From Lacrimispora sphenoides JCM 1415 (lineage in GTDB: Bacteria; Bacillota; Clostridia; Lachnospirales; Lachnospiraceae): a stretch of DNA of 64,000 nt. The stretch is from positions 558,001-622,000 of the forward strand of contig NZ_LT630003.1 of the NCBI RefSeq assembly GCF_900105615.1, written 5' to 3'. The position numbers and the translations under genes are program-made. Within the stretch, counting starts at the first letter, position 1; the number at the start of each line of letters is the position of its first letter. The notes beneath the pieces are model-generated. The model saw nothing but the letters and a program-made list of their open reading frames with translations, was not told where the DNA came from and did no database searches. Of this stretch, positions 1 through 7,921 are shown in pieces.

Positions 1-915
1 GGAAGTATCTGGCAGATCGGGGTCAGTGCTTTAGGGCTTATGGTACCAGTGCTGTCTGCCTATATTGCAGTTTCCATTGCCGATCGTCCCGGAATTGCTC
101 CCGGGCTTGCAGGCGGCGTACTTGCTGGCAGCATTGGAGCGGGTTTTCTGGGAGGAATCGTTTCCGGTCTTTTTGCCGGCATTATTTGTTATTATTTAAA
201 AAAGATCAAGCTACCTAAAGCTGTTCAGTCCTTAAAGTCCATCATAATAATCCCCATAGTCAGCGTCCTGCTTACGGGTATCCTGATGCTGTTCGTGCTT
301 GGCGGTCCCATCGCCTCTTTGATGAAGGTGCTTACCGAATTCCTGACTAATATGAACGATGGAAATAAAATCCTTTTAGGTTTGATCGTGGGAGCAATGA
401 TTGCCTTTGACTTAGGCGGGCCGGTAAACAAAGTTGCATTCAGCTTTATGGTTGCAACAATCAGCATGGGGATCTATACATATGCAGGCCCATGTGCCAT
501 AGCCATTGCAGTTCCTCCGCTTGGAGCGGGCACTGCCTCTCTGATTCTGAAAAACAAGTTTACAGCAGAGGAACGGGAAGCAGGAATCGGTTCTTTGGCC
601 ATGGGAGCGGTAGGAATCTCTGAAGGAGCGATTTCCTATACCAGTGCAGACCCTCTTCATATGATTCCTATAAATATGATAAGCACAGCGATTGCTTCTG
701 CTCTTGCTTATGCCATTGGAGTGACATGTCAGGCAGCCTGGGGAGGCTTGATCGTCCTTCCGGTAGCAGGTAACCGTTTGGGATATGTTGCCTGTATGGC
801 TGTTGGAGTTGGAATTTATGTGGCTTTGTGCGCAGTGTTTAAAAAGAATGTTTCAGAAGAAAATGAGGCTCTTGCAGCCGGTGATGACGATGATGTGGAT
901 ATTTCATTTGAATAA
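1..915 (+). CDS. PTS fructose-family EIIC component (5' end outside window)
   Basis: Membrane-embedded sugar channel of a phosphoenolpyruvate-dependent phosphotransferase system of the fructose family. The reading frame is open from base 1, so the N-terminal part lies upstream; about 304 residues are visible. Several hydrophobic segments are present, along with the motif IADRPGIAPG near residue 32 and FDLGGPVNKVAF near residue 137, both typical of fructose-type EIIC. The protein ends in an acidic cytoplasmic tail (DDDDVD). The separate EIIB gene follows 14 bases later, so the components are split rather than fused. The sugar cannot be told from sequence; fructose, mannose-type or other ketoses are possible. 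Confidence 0.9.
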   Translation, partial: GSIWQIGVSALGLMVPVLSAYIAVSIADRPGIAPGLAGGVLAGSIGAGFLGGIVSGLFAGIICYYLKKIKLPKAVQSLKSIIIIPIVSVLLTGILMLFVLGGPIASLMKVLTEFLTNMNDGNKILLGLIVGAMIAFDLGGPVNKVAFSFMVATISMGIYTYAGPCAIAIAVPPLGAGTASLILKNKFTAEEREAGIGSLAMGAVGISEGAISYTSADPLHMIPINMISTAIASALAYAIGVTCQAAWGGLIVLPVAGNRLGYVACMAVGVGIYVALCAVFKKNVSEENEALAAGDDDDVDISFE

Positions 916-929
916 AGGAGAGAATTACT

Positions 930-1241
930 ATGAAAATTATAGCAGTGACAGCGTGCCCTTCTGGGGTTGCTCATACCTACATGGCTGCCGAAGCCATCAG
1001 TAAAAAGTGTAAGGACAGAGGATGGGAAGTAAAGGTGGAGACACAGGGATCCATTGGTGTGGAAAATGAAATCACGTGTGAGGATGTGTTGAATGCCGAT
1101 GCCGTCATTCTGACAAAGGATATGCCGATTAAGAGGGAAGAACGCTTTAAAGGAAAGCTGATTGCAAGAGTTGCAATTGGAGATGCTATTAAAAAAACAG
1201 ATGCAATTCTCAATAAAATTGAAAGTGCTGTAAATAAATAG
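930..1241 (+). CDS. PTS fructose-family EIIB component
   Basis: Cytoplasmic phosphocarrier (103 aa, normal for a stand-alone IIB-fructose domain) that passes phosphate from EIIA to the sugar bound by EIIC. The N-terminus carries ACPSGVAHTYMAAEA with the phosphorylated Cys9 and the usual HTYMA stretch. Start chosen at the ATG preceded by AAAGGAG. It is 14 bases after the EIIC gene and is the last gene of that operon in view. It resembles the EIIB at 34870 (same CxxGxAHTY core and QGSIGVE stretch), so the window holds two related transporters. Confidence 0.92.
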   Translation: MKIIAVTACPSGVAHTYMAAEAISKKCKDRGWEVKVETQGSIGVENEITCEDVLNADAVILTKDMPIKREERFKGKLIARVAIGDAIKKTDAILNKIESAVNK

Positions 1242-1261
1242 CTGTGGTTTTGGAAATAGTG

Positions 1262-1311
1262 GCCTGGTATGGCGGAGGGAGTGTCCGAATTTTGGATGAG
1301 TTATGCCAGGC
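1262..1311 (+). terminator. weak inverted repeat after PTS genes; rest of gap 1242-1479 featureless
   Basis: GCCTGGTAT at 1262-1270 can pair with ATGCCAGGC at 1303-1311 (nine pairs, one G-T) around a 32-base loop that holds a smaller hairpin. There is no clear T-run, so termination is only a guess. Between 1312 and 1479 I see nothing that looks like a gene. Confidence 0.25.
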
Positions 1312-1479
1312 TTTAAAAGAAGCTTAGGGTGAGTACTGTTTCAATAATTTGCATGGATATAGGGTGGCTTGCACCAAGGCAACAAGATAAAGCCAGAACT
1401 CGATGAATTTACAGAAACGTTCTGAATAACTAAGAATATTAAGTCAAGACCATCAAAAACACAAAGCTGGAAAAAACAC

Positions 1480-1508
1480 TTGAATTTTAAAAATGCAAAT
1501 GCTATAAT
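1480..1508 (+). promoter_or_regulatory. sigma-A promoter for the liv-pxp operon
   Basis: TTGAAT at 1480-1485 and a perfect TATAAT at 1503-1508 with a 17-base spacer. The predicted transcription start is near 1515, leaving a leader of about 215 nt before the first gene at 1731. Confidence 0.75.
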
Positions 1509-1514
1509 CCAACC

Positions 1515-1730
1515 AATATATGAAACGAGAGAACAAAGGGGTCTCAAGCGTACACAGTACGGTTGCGGCTCCTTTTGCTTTTGGATATTTGCCATGCATG
1601 TGATCAAATGTTCTAAGGCAAAAAAGTCTCTTAAGGAGAACAAGGAGGTTTTCCCTGCATTTTGAGGGAAGCCTCCTTGTTCCGTCTTTATTTTCGTTTT
1701 GTATGATAATAGATTGAGGAGGAAACGATT
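1515..1730 (+). promoter_or_regulatory. structured 5' leader with attenuator, unknown class
   Basis: This untranslated leader lies between the promoter and the substrate-binding protein gene. CAAAGGGG (1534-1541) can pair with CTCCTTTTG (1569-1577), enclosing an inner GTAC-ACA-GTAC hairpin (1550-1560). CTCCTT (1569-1574) is also complementary to AAGGAG within the 5' arm of the downstream terminator (1638-1682), so two exclusive folds are possible, as in a transcription attenuator. I do not see T-box AGGGTGG, ykkC, glutamine, glycine, lysine or SAM motifs. Calling it a riboswitch is inference. Confidence 0.5.
1638..1700 (+). terminator. intrinsic terminator inside the leader (attenuator candidate)
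   Basis: GAACAAGGAGG plus TTTTCCCT pairs with AGGGAAGCCTCCTTGTTC (1638-1682), giving a long stem with one mismatch/bulge, followed by the T-rich CGTCTTTATTTTCG. It sits 31-48 bases before the livJ start and downstream of the operon's own promoter. It therefore probably controls read-through rather than simply ending the PTS operon. Confidence 0.75.
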
Positions 1731-2963
1731 ATGAAAAAAAGATTATTACCCGTAACTCTTATTACAGCAGTGACGGCAGCGCTTCTTGCCGGCTGCGGCT
1801 CATCTGCACAGCAAAGTGCTGCAGGAGGCAGTACAGCCGCTGCAAGTTCAGCGGCTTCCCAGGATAGAGAGTCTTCCCCTGAAGGCGGAGACGGGAAAAC
1901 CGTTAAGATCGGCGTTTACGGTCCTGTCACAGGGGGGTCTGCTGTTTATGGGGAAGGCGCGCAGAATGCCATTAACATGGCGGTTGAAGAAATCAACGAC
2001 GGAGATTCCGGTTACAAGATTGAAATTGTAAATGGCGGAAAAATAGTAGATGACGGCGGTGATGCCAAACAGGCAATTAATGCTTATAACAGCTTGATGA
2101 AGGAAAGTCCCGATGCCATCGTCGGAAGTTTTTTTTCGTCTGTCACCCTTCCCGTTGCCGAACAGGCCTCCAAAGACAATATGCTCCTTCTTGCAACAGG
2201 TGCTACCAATAAAGACGTGACCTTAAAAGGTCCCACCATTTTCAGGAATTGTTTTATTGACCCGTATCAGGGTAAAATGGCTGCTCAGTTTGCAAAGGAA
2301 AAAGGCTGGACAAAAGCTGCCATTATCTATGCCAAGGATGATGATTATTCCAACGGCTTAAAGGATGCATTCATTGAGAATGCCGAGGCAAACGGAATTG
2401 AAGTGGTATATGTAGGGGAATGCACCACAAAGGATACAGATTTTTCATCCCAGACTTCCCAGGTAGTAGCAAAAGGAGCAGACTTCCTGTTTTATCCCGC
2501 ATTCCTTGATACGGTTCCCCTTCTGATAGGCGCGGCAAGGGATGCAGGCTTTGATGGAGCCGTCATGGGAGGCGATGGCTGGGATGGAACTGATACGGCA
2601 GGATTTGAAGAAAAATTTGAGAACTGCTATTTTACCAACCACTATTCTTCGGAAGATACTGCCCCGGCCGTAGTCAATTTCGTATCCAAATATACGGAAA
2701 AGTACGGTACGGAAAGCTTAAATGCCTGTGCGGCTCTTTACTATGATGCCATTTACATGCTGGTGGAAGCTGCCAAAAACAGCGGTTCATCCGATACGGT
2801 TTCCCTGATAAATGGGATGACGGGAATGACTTTTACAGGTGTGGGAGGAACCTTTACCATGGATGCAAACGGAGATCCGGAGAAATCCGTGGCGATCAAT
2901 ACCTTTGAAAACGGCAAGGTAAAATGGCTTATGACTCTTTCACCGGAAGGAGCAAAGGAATAA
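1731..2963 (+). CDS. livJ: ABC transporter substrate-binding lipoprotein, Liv/amino-acid type
   Basis: Extracellular solute receptor of a branched-chain-amino-acid-type (Peripla_BP_6) transporter. The signal peptide ends in a lipobox LLAGC with the lipid-anchored Cys22, followed by a low-complexity Ser/Ala linker to about residue 55. The mature fold then begins with VKIGVYGPVTGG, the usual first strand of LivJ-like receptors. At 410 aa it is normal in length once the linker is counted. Start ATG is preceded by GAGGAGG. It is the first gene of a twelve-gene operon. Liv-type receptors bind diverse amino acids, amides and urea. The neighbours argue for D-glutamate, 5-oxoproline or short glutamyl compounds rather than leucine, which is inference. 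Confidence 0.9.
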   Translation: MKKRLLPVTLITAVTAALLAGCGSSAQQSAAGGSTAAASSAASQDRESSPEGGDGKTVKIGVYGPVTGGSAVYGEGAQNAINMAVEEINDGDSGYKIEIVNGGKIVDDGGDAKQAINAYNSLMKESPDAIVGSFFSSVTLPVAEQASKDNMLLLATGATNKDVTLKGPTIFRNCFIDPYQGKMAAQFAKEKGWTKAAIIYAKDDDYSNGLKDAFIENAEANGIEVVYVGECTTKDTDFSSQTSQVVAKGADFLFYPAFLDTVPLLIGAARDAGFDGAVMGGDGWDGTDTAGFEEKFENCYFTNHYSSEDTAPAVVNFVSKYTEKYGTESLNACAALYYDAIYMLVEAAKNSGSSDTVSLINGMTGMTFTGVGGTFTMDANGDPEKSVAINTFENGKVKWLMTLSPEGAKE

Positions 2964-2967
2964 AACT

Positions 2968-3858
2968 ATGACATTTTCATTATTCTTTCAAAGCCTGATA
3001 AACGGACTGAACCAGGGTGCTATCTATGCTTTGATAGCACTTGGTTATACCATGGTGTACGGAATCATCCGTATGATTAACTTTGCCCATGGAGATTTTA
3101 TCATGATTGGAGCCTATACCTTATTTTATACAATTCCTTTCATGATCCATGCAGGAATGCCTGCATGGATTTCCGTTTTCCTTGCCGTGGTCATCTGCGG
3201 GTTGGTGGGAGTCATGGTAGAGGTGGTAGCCTATAAACCGATCCGCAAGGCAGGTTCCATGTCAGCCCTTATTACAGCACTGGCTATGAGTCTGTTTCTG
3301 GAAAATCTGGCCATGGTTCTCTTTGGAGCCAAGCCCCATAATGTCCAGAAGATATTTGATTTACCCTCTGTAAACGTGCATGGAGTGACTCTTCCACTGA
3401 ACGTTATTTTAACCATCAGTATCGGAGTGGTTATGATGGCGGGCCTTCAGATATTTATAAAGAATACCAAGATGGGAAAAGCCATGCGGGCAGTTCCCCA
3501 GGACCGTGATGCTTCCATACTTGCAGGAATCAATGTCAATAAAGTGATCACTATGACCTTTGCCATCGGTTCCGCGCTGGCAGCAGTCGCAGCCCTTATG
3601 TACTGCGCCAAATATCCCCGTGTCACCAACGATATGGGGGCCATGATGGGACTTAAGGCTTTTATTGCCGCTGTTCTTGGCGGGATCGGAGTCATCCCCG
3701 GAGCCATGCTCGGAGGAATCCTTGTTGGCTTGATTGAGATTTATGTTAAGCTTTTTGCACCAGGCTGGTATGAAGCGATTACTTATGCCATTCTGATTGT
3801 GATTCTTTTGGTGAAACCGTCCGGCATTCTTGGCAAGAATGTGGGCGAGAAAGTTTAA
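2968..3858 (+). CDS. livH: Liv-type ABC transporter permease, LivH subfamily
   Basis: Integral membrane subunit (296 aa) that with LivM forms the translocation pore. It begins with the family's typical QSLINGLNQGAIYALIALGY and YGIIRMINFAHGDFIMIGAY stretches. It carries the cytoplasmic coupling region around QDRDASILAGINVNKV near residue 180, followed by GGIGVIPGAMLGGILVGL. About eight hydrophobic segments are visible. It starts four bases after livJ, so the two are probably translationally coupled. Substrate specificity cannot be read from this subunit. Confidence 0.92.
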   Translation: MTFSLFFQSLINGLNQGAIYALIALGYTMVYGIIRMINFAHGDFIMIGAYTLFYTIPFMIHAGMPAWISVFLAVVICGLVGVMVEVVAYKPIRKAGSMSALITALAMSLFLENLAMVLFGAKPHNVQKIFDLPSVNVHGVTLPLNVILTISIGVVMMAGLQIFIKNTKMGKAMRAVPQDRDASILAGINVNKVITMTFAIGSALAAVAALMYCAKYPRVTNDMGAMMGLKAFIAAVLGGIGVIPGAMLGGILVGLIEIYVKLFAPGWYEAITYAILIVILLVKPSGILGKNVGEKV

Positions 3859-3869
3859 GGGGGTAACCC

Positions 3870-4886
3870 ATGGAAAAACGGTTTAAAGTTTCCTATTTCC
3901 TTAATTTCCTTGGTGTTCTTGCAGTTTTTTTCCTGTTTGTCCTGCTTTTTGAAAACAATGCTTTTGGCAAGTCCACCCTATATATCAAGGGGATCAGTAC
4001 CACTGCATGTTATACGGTCATTATGGTGGCTTCCTTAAATCTGGTAGTGGGCTGCATGGGGGAATTTTCCCTTGGCCATGCCGGTTTTGTATCAGTAGGG
4101 GCATATGTTTCGGCTATTGTATCCAATGGACTTGCCGGAAAGGGACTGCCGGATATCGCCTTATTCCTGGTTGCTCTCCTTGTTGGAGGAATTGCTGCCG
4201 GCATGACTGGAATCCTGGTGGGAATACCGGCTCTCCGCTTAAGAGGAGATTATCTTGCCATTGTGACCATTGCTTTTGCAGAGATTATCCGGGTTCTATT
4301 CTGCAATCTTTCTATAACTGGCGGCGGAAAAACCATGAGCGGCATTTTAAAGCTTTCCAATTTCTACTGGAGCTTCTGGATCATGGTAATCTGCCTTACT
4401 GTCATGTACATGTACGTGCGCAGCCGCTATGGCAGAGCGGTGAAAGCCATTCGGGAAGATTACATAGCGGCATCTGCCTCAGGAATCAATGTTACTTATT
4501 ATAAAGTGCTTACTTTTACCGTAGCCGCTTTCTTTGCAGGAATCGGCGGGGGTGTTTATGCCCATTACATGACGGCCATGATTCCAACCAACTTTAACTT
4601 CATGTACTCAGCGGAACTTCTCTCAGAGGTAATCATCGGAGGAAGCGGCTCCATTACCGGCTCTATTATCGGAGCGGCTTTTCTTTCTTCCCTCCCGGAG
4701 ATGATGCGCCAGTTCTCCCAGTACCGGATGCTGGCATATTCTGTAGTACTGGTACTGGTTATGATTTTTAAACCGGGCGGTATCTTTGGAACATGGGAGT
4801 TTTCTCTCATTCGTGTATGTGAACGGCTGACAGGCAGAAAAGGCGGTTGGGAAAAGAACCGGAAAAAAACAGAAGGAGGTGTATAA
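3870..4886 (+). CDS. livM: Liv-type ABC transporter permease, LivM subfamily
   Basis: Second pore subunit (338 aa). Typical LivM features are NLVVGCMGEFSLGHAGFVSVG near residue 60, GIPALRLRGDYLAIVTIAF near residue 118 and GGSGSITGSIIGAAFLSSLP near residue 255. The C-terminus is basic and cytoplasmic. A good GGGGG-type ribosome site precedes the ATG. The gene ends two bases before the ATPase gene livG begins, consistent with one transcript. Confidence 0.92.
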   Translation: MEKRFKVSYFLNFLGVLAVFFLFVLLFENNAFGKSTLYIKGISTTACYTVIMVASLNLVVGCMGEFSLGHAGFVSVGAYVSAIVSNGLAGKGLPDIALFLVALLVGGIAAGMTGILVGIPALRLRGDYLAIVTIAFAEIIRVLFCNLSITGGGKTMSGILKLSNFYWSFWIMVICLTVMYMYVRSRYGRAVKAIREDYIAASASGINVTYYKVLTFTVAAFFAGIGGGVYAHYMTAMIPTNFNFMYSAELLSEVIIGGSGSITGSIIGAAFLSSLPEMMRQFSQYRMLAYSVVLVLVMIFKPGGIFGTWEFSLIRVCERLTGRKGGWEKNRKKTEGGV

Positions 4887-4888
4887 AT

Positions 4889-5695
4889 ATGACAGGAGCA
4901 GAAGGTACCATGCCGGTATTAAAGGCACAGAACCTGGGAATCCAGTTCGGCGGATTAAAAGCGGTGGACAGCTTTAATATGGAAATCGGAGAATCGGAGC
5001 TGGTAGGGCTGATCGGTCCAAACGGTGCTGGAAAAACTACAGTATTCAATCTGATCACCGGTGTTTATAAACCGACGGAAGGATCCTTTTACTTAAATGG
5101 CCAGTCTATGAATGGGAAAAAGACTCATCAGATTGTCGAAGCAGGAATTGCAAGAACATTCCAGAATATCCGGTTATTTAAGAAAATGACCGTAATCGAT
5201 AATGTAAAGGCAGCCATGAGCGCCAAGCTTTCCTACAATCTGTTCCATGCTGTTTTTCGTACGCCGTCCTACTGGAAGCAGGAAGAAGAACTGAAAAGAA
5301 GAGCCGGGGAACTGCTTAAGATCGTGCATTTAAATGGAAAAGAAGATTATGAAGCAGGAAATCTGCCCTATGGAGAGCAGAGGCGCCTGGAGATAGCAAG
5401 AGCCCTGGCTACGGATATGAAGCTCCTTCTTCTTGATGAACCTGCGGCAGGGATGAACCCGACAGAAACGGAAGAGCTCCTGGAGATTATCAACTATATC
5501 CGCGATGAATTTAAGATCTCCGTGCTTCTAATCGAGCATGATATGAGCCTGGTCATGAAAATCTGCGAACGGATTTCTGTCCTGGATTTCGGTACTACCA
5601 TTGCCTCCGGGACCCCGGAGGAGATTGCCAATCATCCAAAGGTCATTGAAGCCTATCTGGGAAAAGACGATGAGGAGGTAGAGAAAGATGCTTAA
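4889..5695 (+). CDS. livG: Liv-type ABC transporter ATP-binding protein LivG
   Basis: One of two cytoplasmic ATPases (268 aa) that power the transporter. Walker A GPNGAGKTT is at residues 43-51, the signature is PYGEQRRLEIARAL (the YGEQ variant usual in LivG), and Walker B is LLLLDEPAAGMNP, followed by the switch histidine in LIEHDM. The ATG at 4889 was chosen because AGAAGGAGG lies eight bases upstream. The frame extends further upstream to a TTG, but that lacks a ribosome site and overlaps livM. The 3' end overlaps livF by eight bases. Confidence 0.93.
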   Translation: MTGAEGTMPVLKAQNLGIQFGGLKAVDSFNMEIGESELVGLIGPNGAGKTTVFNLITGVYKPTEGSFYLNGQSMNGKKTHQIVEAGIARTFQNIRLFKKMTVIDNVKAAMSAKLSYNLFHAVFRTPSYWKQEEELKRRAGELLKIVHLNGKEDYEAGNLPYGEQRRLEIARALATDMKLLLLDEPAAGMNPTETEELLEIINYIRDEFKISVLLIEHDMSLVMKICERISVLDFGTTIASGTPEEIANHPKVIEAYLGKDDEEVEKDA

Positions 5696-6386
5696 GGTAA
5701 AGGATCTGGCAGTGTCTTACGGAGCCATTGAAGCCATTCATGGGGCATCCCTGGAAGTTCATGATGGAGAAATCGTTTCCCTGATCGGAGCCAATGGAGC
5801 GGGAAAAACCACTATTTTAAGAACTATTTCAGGGCTAAAAAAAGCTGATAAGGGAGAGATACTCTTTGACGGAGCCGATTTGTTAAAAACAGAACCCAGC
5901 AAGATCATCAATTTAAAACTGGCACATGTACCGGAAGGACGGCATATTTTCCCTCAGATGACTGTAGAGGAGAATCTGGAAATGGGGGCATTTACCGATG
6001 GAAAAGACATGGCGGCCAATATGGCAGACGTATTTGTACGTTTTTCCCGTTTAAAAGAACGGAAAAAACAGCTGGCAGGAACCTTGTCCGGCGGTGAACA
6101 GCAGATGCTAGCCGTAGGCCGGGCCCTTATGGCAAAACCTAAGATGATCCTGATGGATGAACCGTCTATGGGACTGTCTCCATTGTTGGTAAAAGAAATA
6201 TTTTCTATTATCAGAGAATTAAACAAAAAGGGGATCACCATGTTACTGGTAGAACAGAATGCAAAAATGGCCTTATCCGTATCAAACAGAGCCTATGTAA
6301 TGGAGACGGGAAAAATTATTATTGAAGGAAGTGCCGGAGATCTGCTAAAGGATGACAGGGTAAAGAAAGCATATCTTGGACAATAG
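5688..6386 (+). CDS. livF: Liv-type ABC transporter ATP-binding protein LivF
   Basis: Second ATPase subunit (232 aa, the usual LivF size). Walker A GANGAGKTT is at about residues 34-42, the signature is LSGGEQQMLAVGRAL, and Walker B is MILMDEPSMGLSP with the following LVEQNA. It overlaps the end of livG by eight bases and carries its ribosome site (GAGGTAGAG) inside livG, indicating translational coupling. With livJHMG it makes a complete importer. Confidence 0.93.
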   Translation: MLKVKDLAVSYGAIEAIHGASLEVHDGEIVSLIGANGAGKTTILRTISGLKKADKGEILFDGADLLKTEPSKIINLKLAHVPEGRHIFPQMTVEENLEMGAFTDGKDMAANMADVFVRFSRLKERKKQLAGTLSGGEQQMLAVGRALMAKPKMILMDEPSMGLSPLLVKEIFSIIRELNKKGITMLLVEQNAKMALSVSNRAYVMETGKIIIEGSAGDLLKDDRVKKAYLGQ

Positions 6387-6398
6387 GAGGATACGATT

Positions 6399-7061
6399 AT
6401 GGATGAGAATAAGAATTATTTTGCCATTGCCATCACTCGTACCTGCGGAAGCGGAGGAGGAAGCTACATCGGTAAAAAACTGGCGGCTGATTACGGGATC
6501 GATCTGTATGACAGAAAGCTTTTGCGTCTGGCATCAGAAGACAGCGGAATCAATGAGGCGATATTTGCAAATGCAGATGAAAATACGAAAAAAACTTTTT
6601 TATACCGTGCCTCAAGAAGAGTCTACAGCGGCGAAGTCATTCCTAAGGAAAGCGGCAATTTTTTATCGGATCAGAACCTTTTTAATTATCAGGCCAAGAT
6701 TTTGCAGGAGCTTCTACATCATGAATCCTACGTCTGCATCGGCCGGGCAGCGGATTTTATCTTAAAGGATGAGCCCAATGTAGTATCCGTGTATCTGGAT
6801 GCCCCCTATGGATTCCGCTTAAAAAGAGAGATGGAGCGGCAGGGAATATCCGAACAGGAGGCTGCAAAGTATATAGACAAACTGGATAAATACAGGAATT
6901 CCTATTATATGTACCATACCGGAAGGCAGTGGAAGAACCCTGAAAATTATGACCTTTGCCTGAACACGGAAAGTCTGGGGCTGGATCATTGCGTGGAATT
7001 AATTAAGAAATTTGTAGAGTTAAAATTTGGGATTTGTTCCAGTGAAAAGGAGATATTATGA
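6399..7061 (+). CDS. cytidylate kinase-like family protein
   Basis: A 220-residue protein of the cytidylate-kinase-like group (Pfam Cytidylate_kinase2 type). ITRTCGSGGGSYIGKKLA at about residues 12-29 resembles the P-loop region of this family, but it lacks the classical GxxxxGK[ST] spacing. CIGRAADFIL (about 113) and the later YLDAPYGFRLKREMER segment also fit. The true substrate is not known for these proteins, so CMP kinase activity should not be assumed. It lies 12 bases after livF and its stop overlaps the next start (ATGA), so it belongs to the operon. Its role beside amino-acid genes is unexplained. Confidence 0.75.
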   Translation: MDENKNYFAIAITRTCGSGGGSYIGKKLAADYGIDLYDRKLLRLASEDSGINEAIFANADENTKKTFLYRASRRVYSGEVIPKESGNFLSDQNLFNYQAKILQELLHHESYVCIGRAADFILKDEPNVVSVYLDAPYGFRLKREMERQGISEQEAAKYIDKLDKYRNSYYMYHTGRQWKNPENYDLCLNTESLGLDHCVELIKKFVELKFGICSSEKEIL

Positions 7062-7915
7062 AAGAGCTTGCTTATTATGATGGAAGGATCGGAGCCCCTG
7101 AGGAATTGATGGTTCCCTTTCAGGACCGGGTTCATTTTTTTGGAGATGGAGTTTATGATGCTACCGTTGGAGGAAATCATAAAGTGTATCTTCTGGAGGA
7201 TCATCTGGACCGTTTTTACTCCAGTGCCAAAGCTCTGGATATTAAGATTCCCATGGATAAGAAGGAGCTTGGAGAACTTCTGACCAAACTTCTTTCCATG
7301 GTGGAGGGGAATACTCATTTTGTGTACTGGCAGGTGACAAGAGGGACGGCTCCCAGGGATCATGCTTATGACGAGGCAATGCTTGGAAAGCTGTGGGTCA
7401 TGATAAGGCCAAATAAACTAAAAGACCCTGATGTTCCCATCCGCCTGATAACAATGGAAGATACCAGGTTTTTTTACTGCAATATTAAGACATTAAATCT
7501 TCTCCCGTCTGTGCTTGCCTCTCAGGAGGCTTTAAAAGCTGGAGCAATGGAAACTGTTTTACACAGAGGAGATACGGTGACGGAGTGCGCCCACAGCAAT
7601 GTTTCTATTTTAAAAAACGGAACCTTCCTTTCCCATCCCAATGATAACCTGATCCTTCGGGGGATTGCAAAGACCCATATGATTCAGGCCTGCTACAGGC
7701 TTGGAATCCAGGTACTGGAGCGGGCATTTACCATGGAAGAGCTTATGGATGCCGATGAGGTCATCGTGACTTCTTCTTCTAATTTTTGCCTTCATGCAGA
7801 CGTTATTGACGGAAAGCCTGTAGGTGGAAAGGATCCGGCGACGTTAAAGAAGATTCAGGAAGCTGTTTTGGAAGAATACTTAGAGTATACAGGAAGAGAT
7901 AGTATATTTGATTAG
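7058..7915 (+). CDS. class IV aminotransferase, D-amino-acid aminotransferase-like
   Basis: Fold-type IV PLP enzyme (285 aa) of the D-alanine/D-amino-acid and branched-chain aminotransferase family. The catalytic lysine is K144 in CNIKTLNLLP, and the PLP-binding glutamate is E176 in DTVTECAHSNVSIL. FFGDGVYDAT at residues 28-36 is the family's N-terminal signature, and VTSSSNFCLHAD near 230 binds phosphate. Overlap of four bases with the previous gene. In this operon it probably interconverts D-glutamate and 2-oxoglutarate with pyruvate/D-alanine, a function known for DAAT. 4-amino-4-deoxychorismate lyase or BCAT activity cannot be excluded. Confidence 0.82.
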   Translation: MKELAYYDGRIGAPEELMVPFQDRVHFFGDGVYDATVGGNHKVYLLEDHLDRFYSSAKALDIKIPMDKKELGELLTKLLSMVEGNTHFVYWQVTRGTAPRDHAYDEAMLGKLWVMIRPNKLKDPDVPIRLITMEDTRFFYCNIKTLNLLPSVLASQEALKAGAMETVLHRGDTVTECAHSNVSILKNGTFLSHPNDNLILRGIAKTHMIQACYRLGIQVLERAFTMEELMDADEVIVTSSSNFCLHADVIDGKPVGGKDPATLKKIQEAVLEEYLEYTGRDSIFD

Positions 7916-7921
7916 GAGTGG

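Noticed and set aside
1480..1665. A 61-codon open frame in the leader upstream of livJ
   Set aside because: It begins at a TTG that coincides with the -35 element, has no ribosome site and runs through the terminator stem; it is better explained as untranslated leader.
1515..1700. T-box or ykkC-type riboswitch identity for the livJ leader
   Set aside because: The T-box AGGGTGGNACCGCG core and the ykkC GGGATAAAAGCCCGGGAGA-type core are both missing; only a generic attenuator can be supported.
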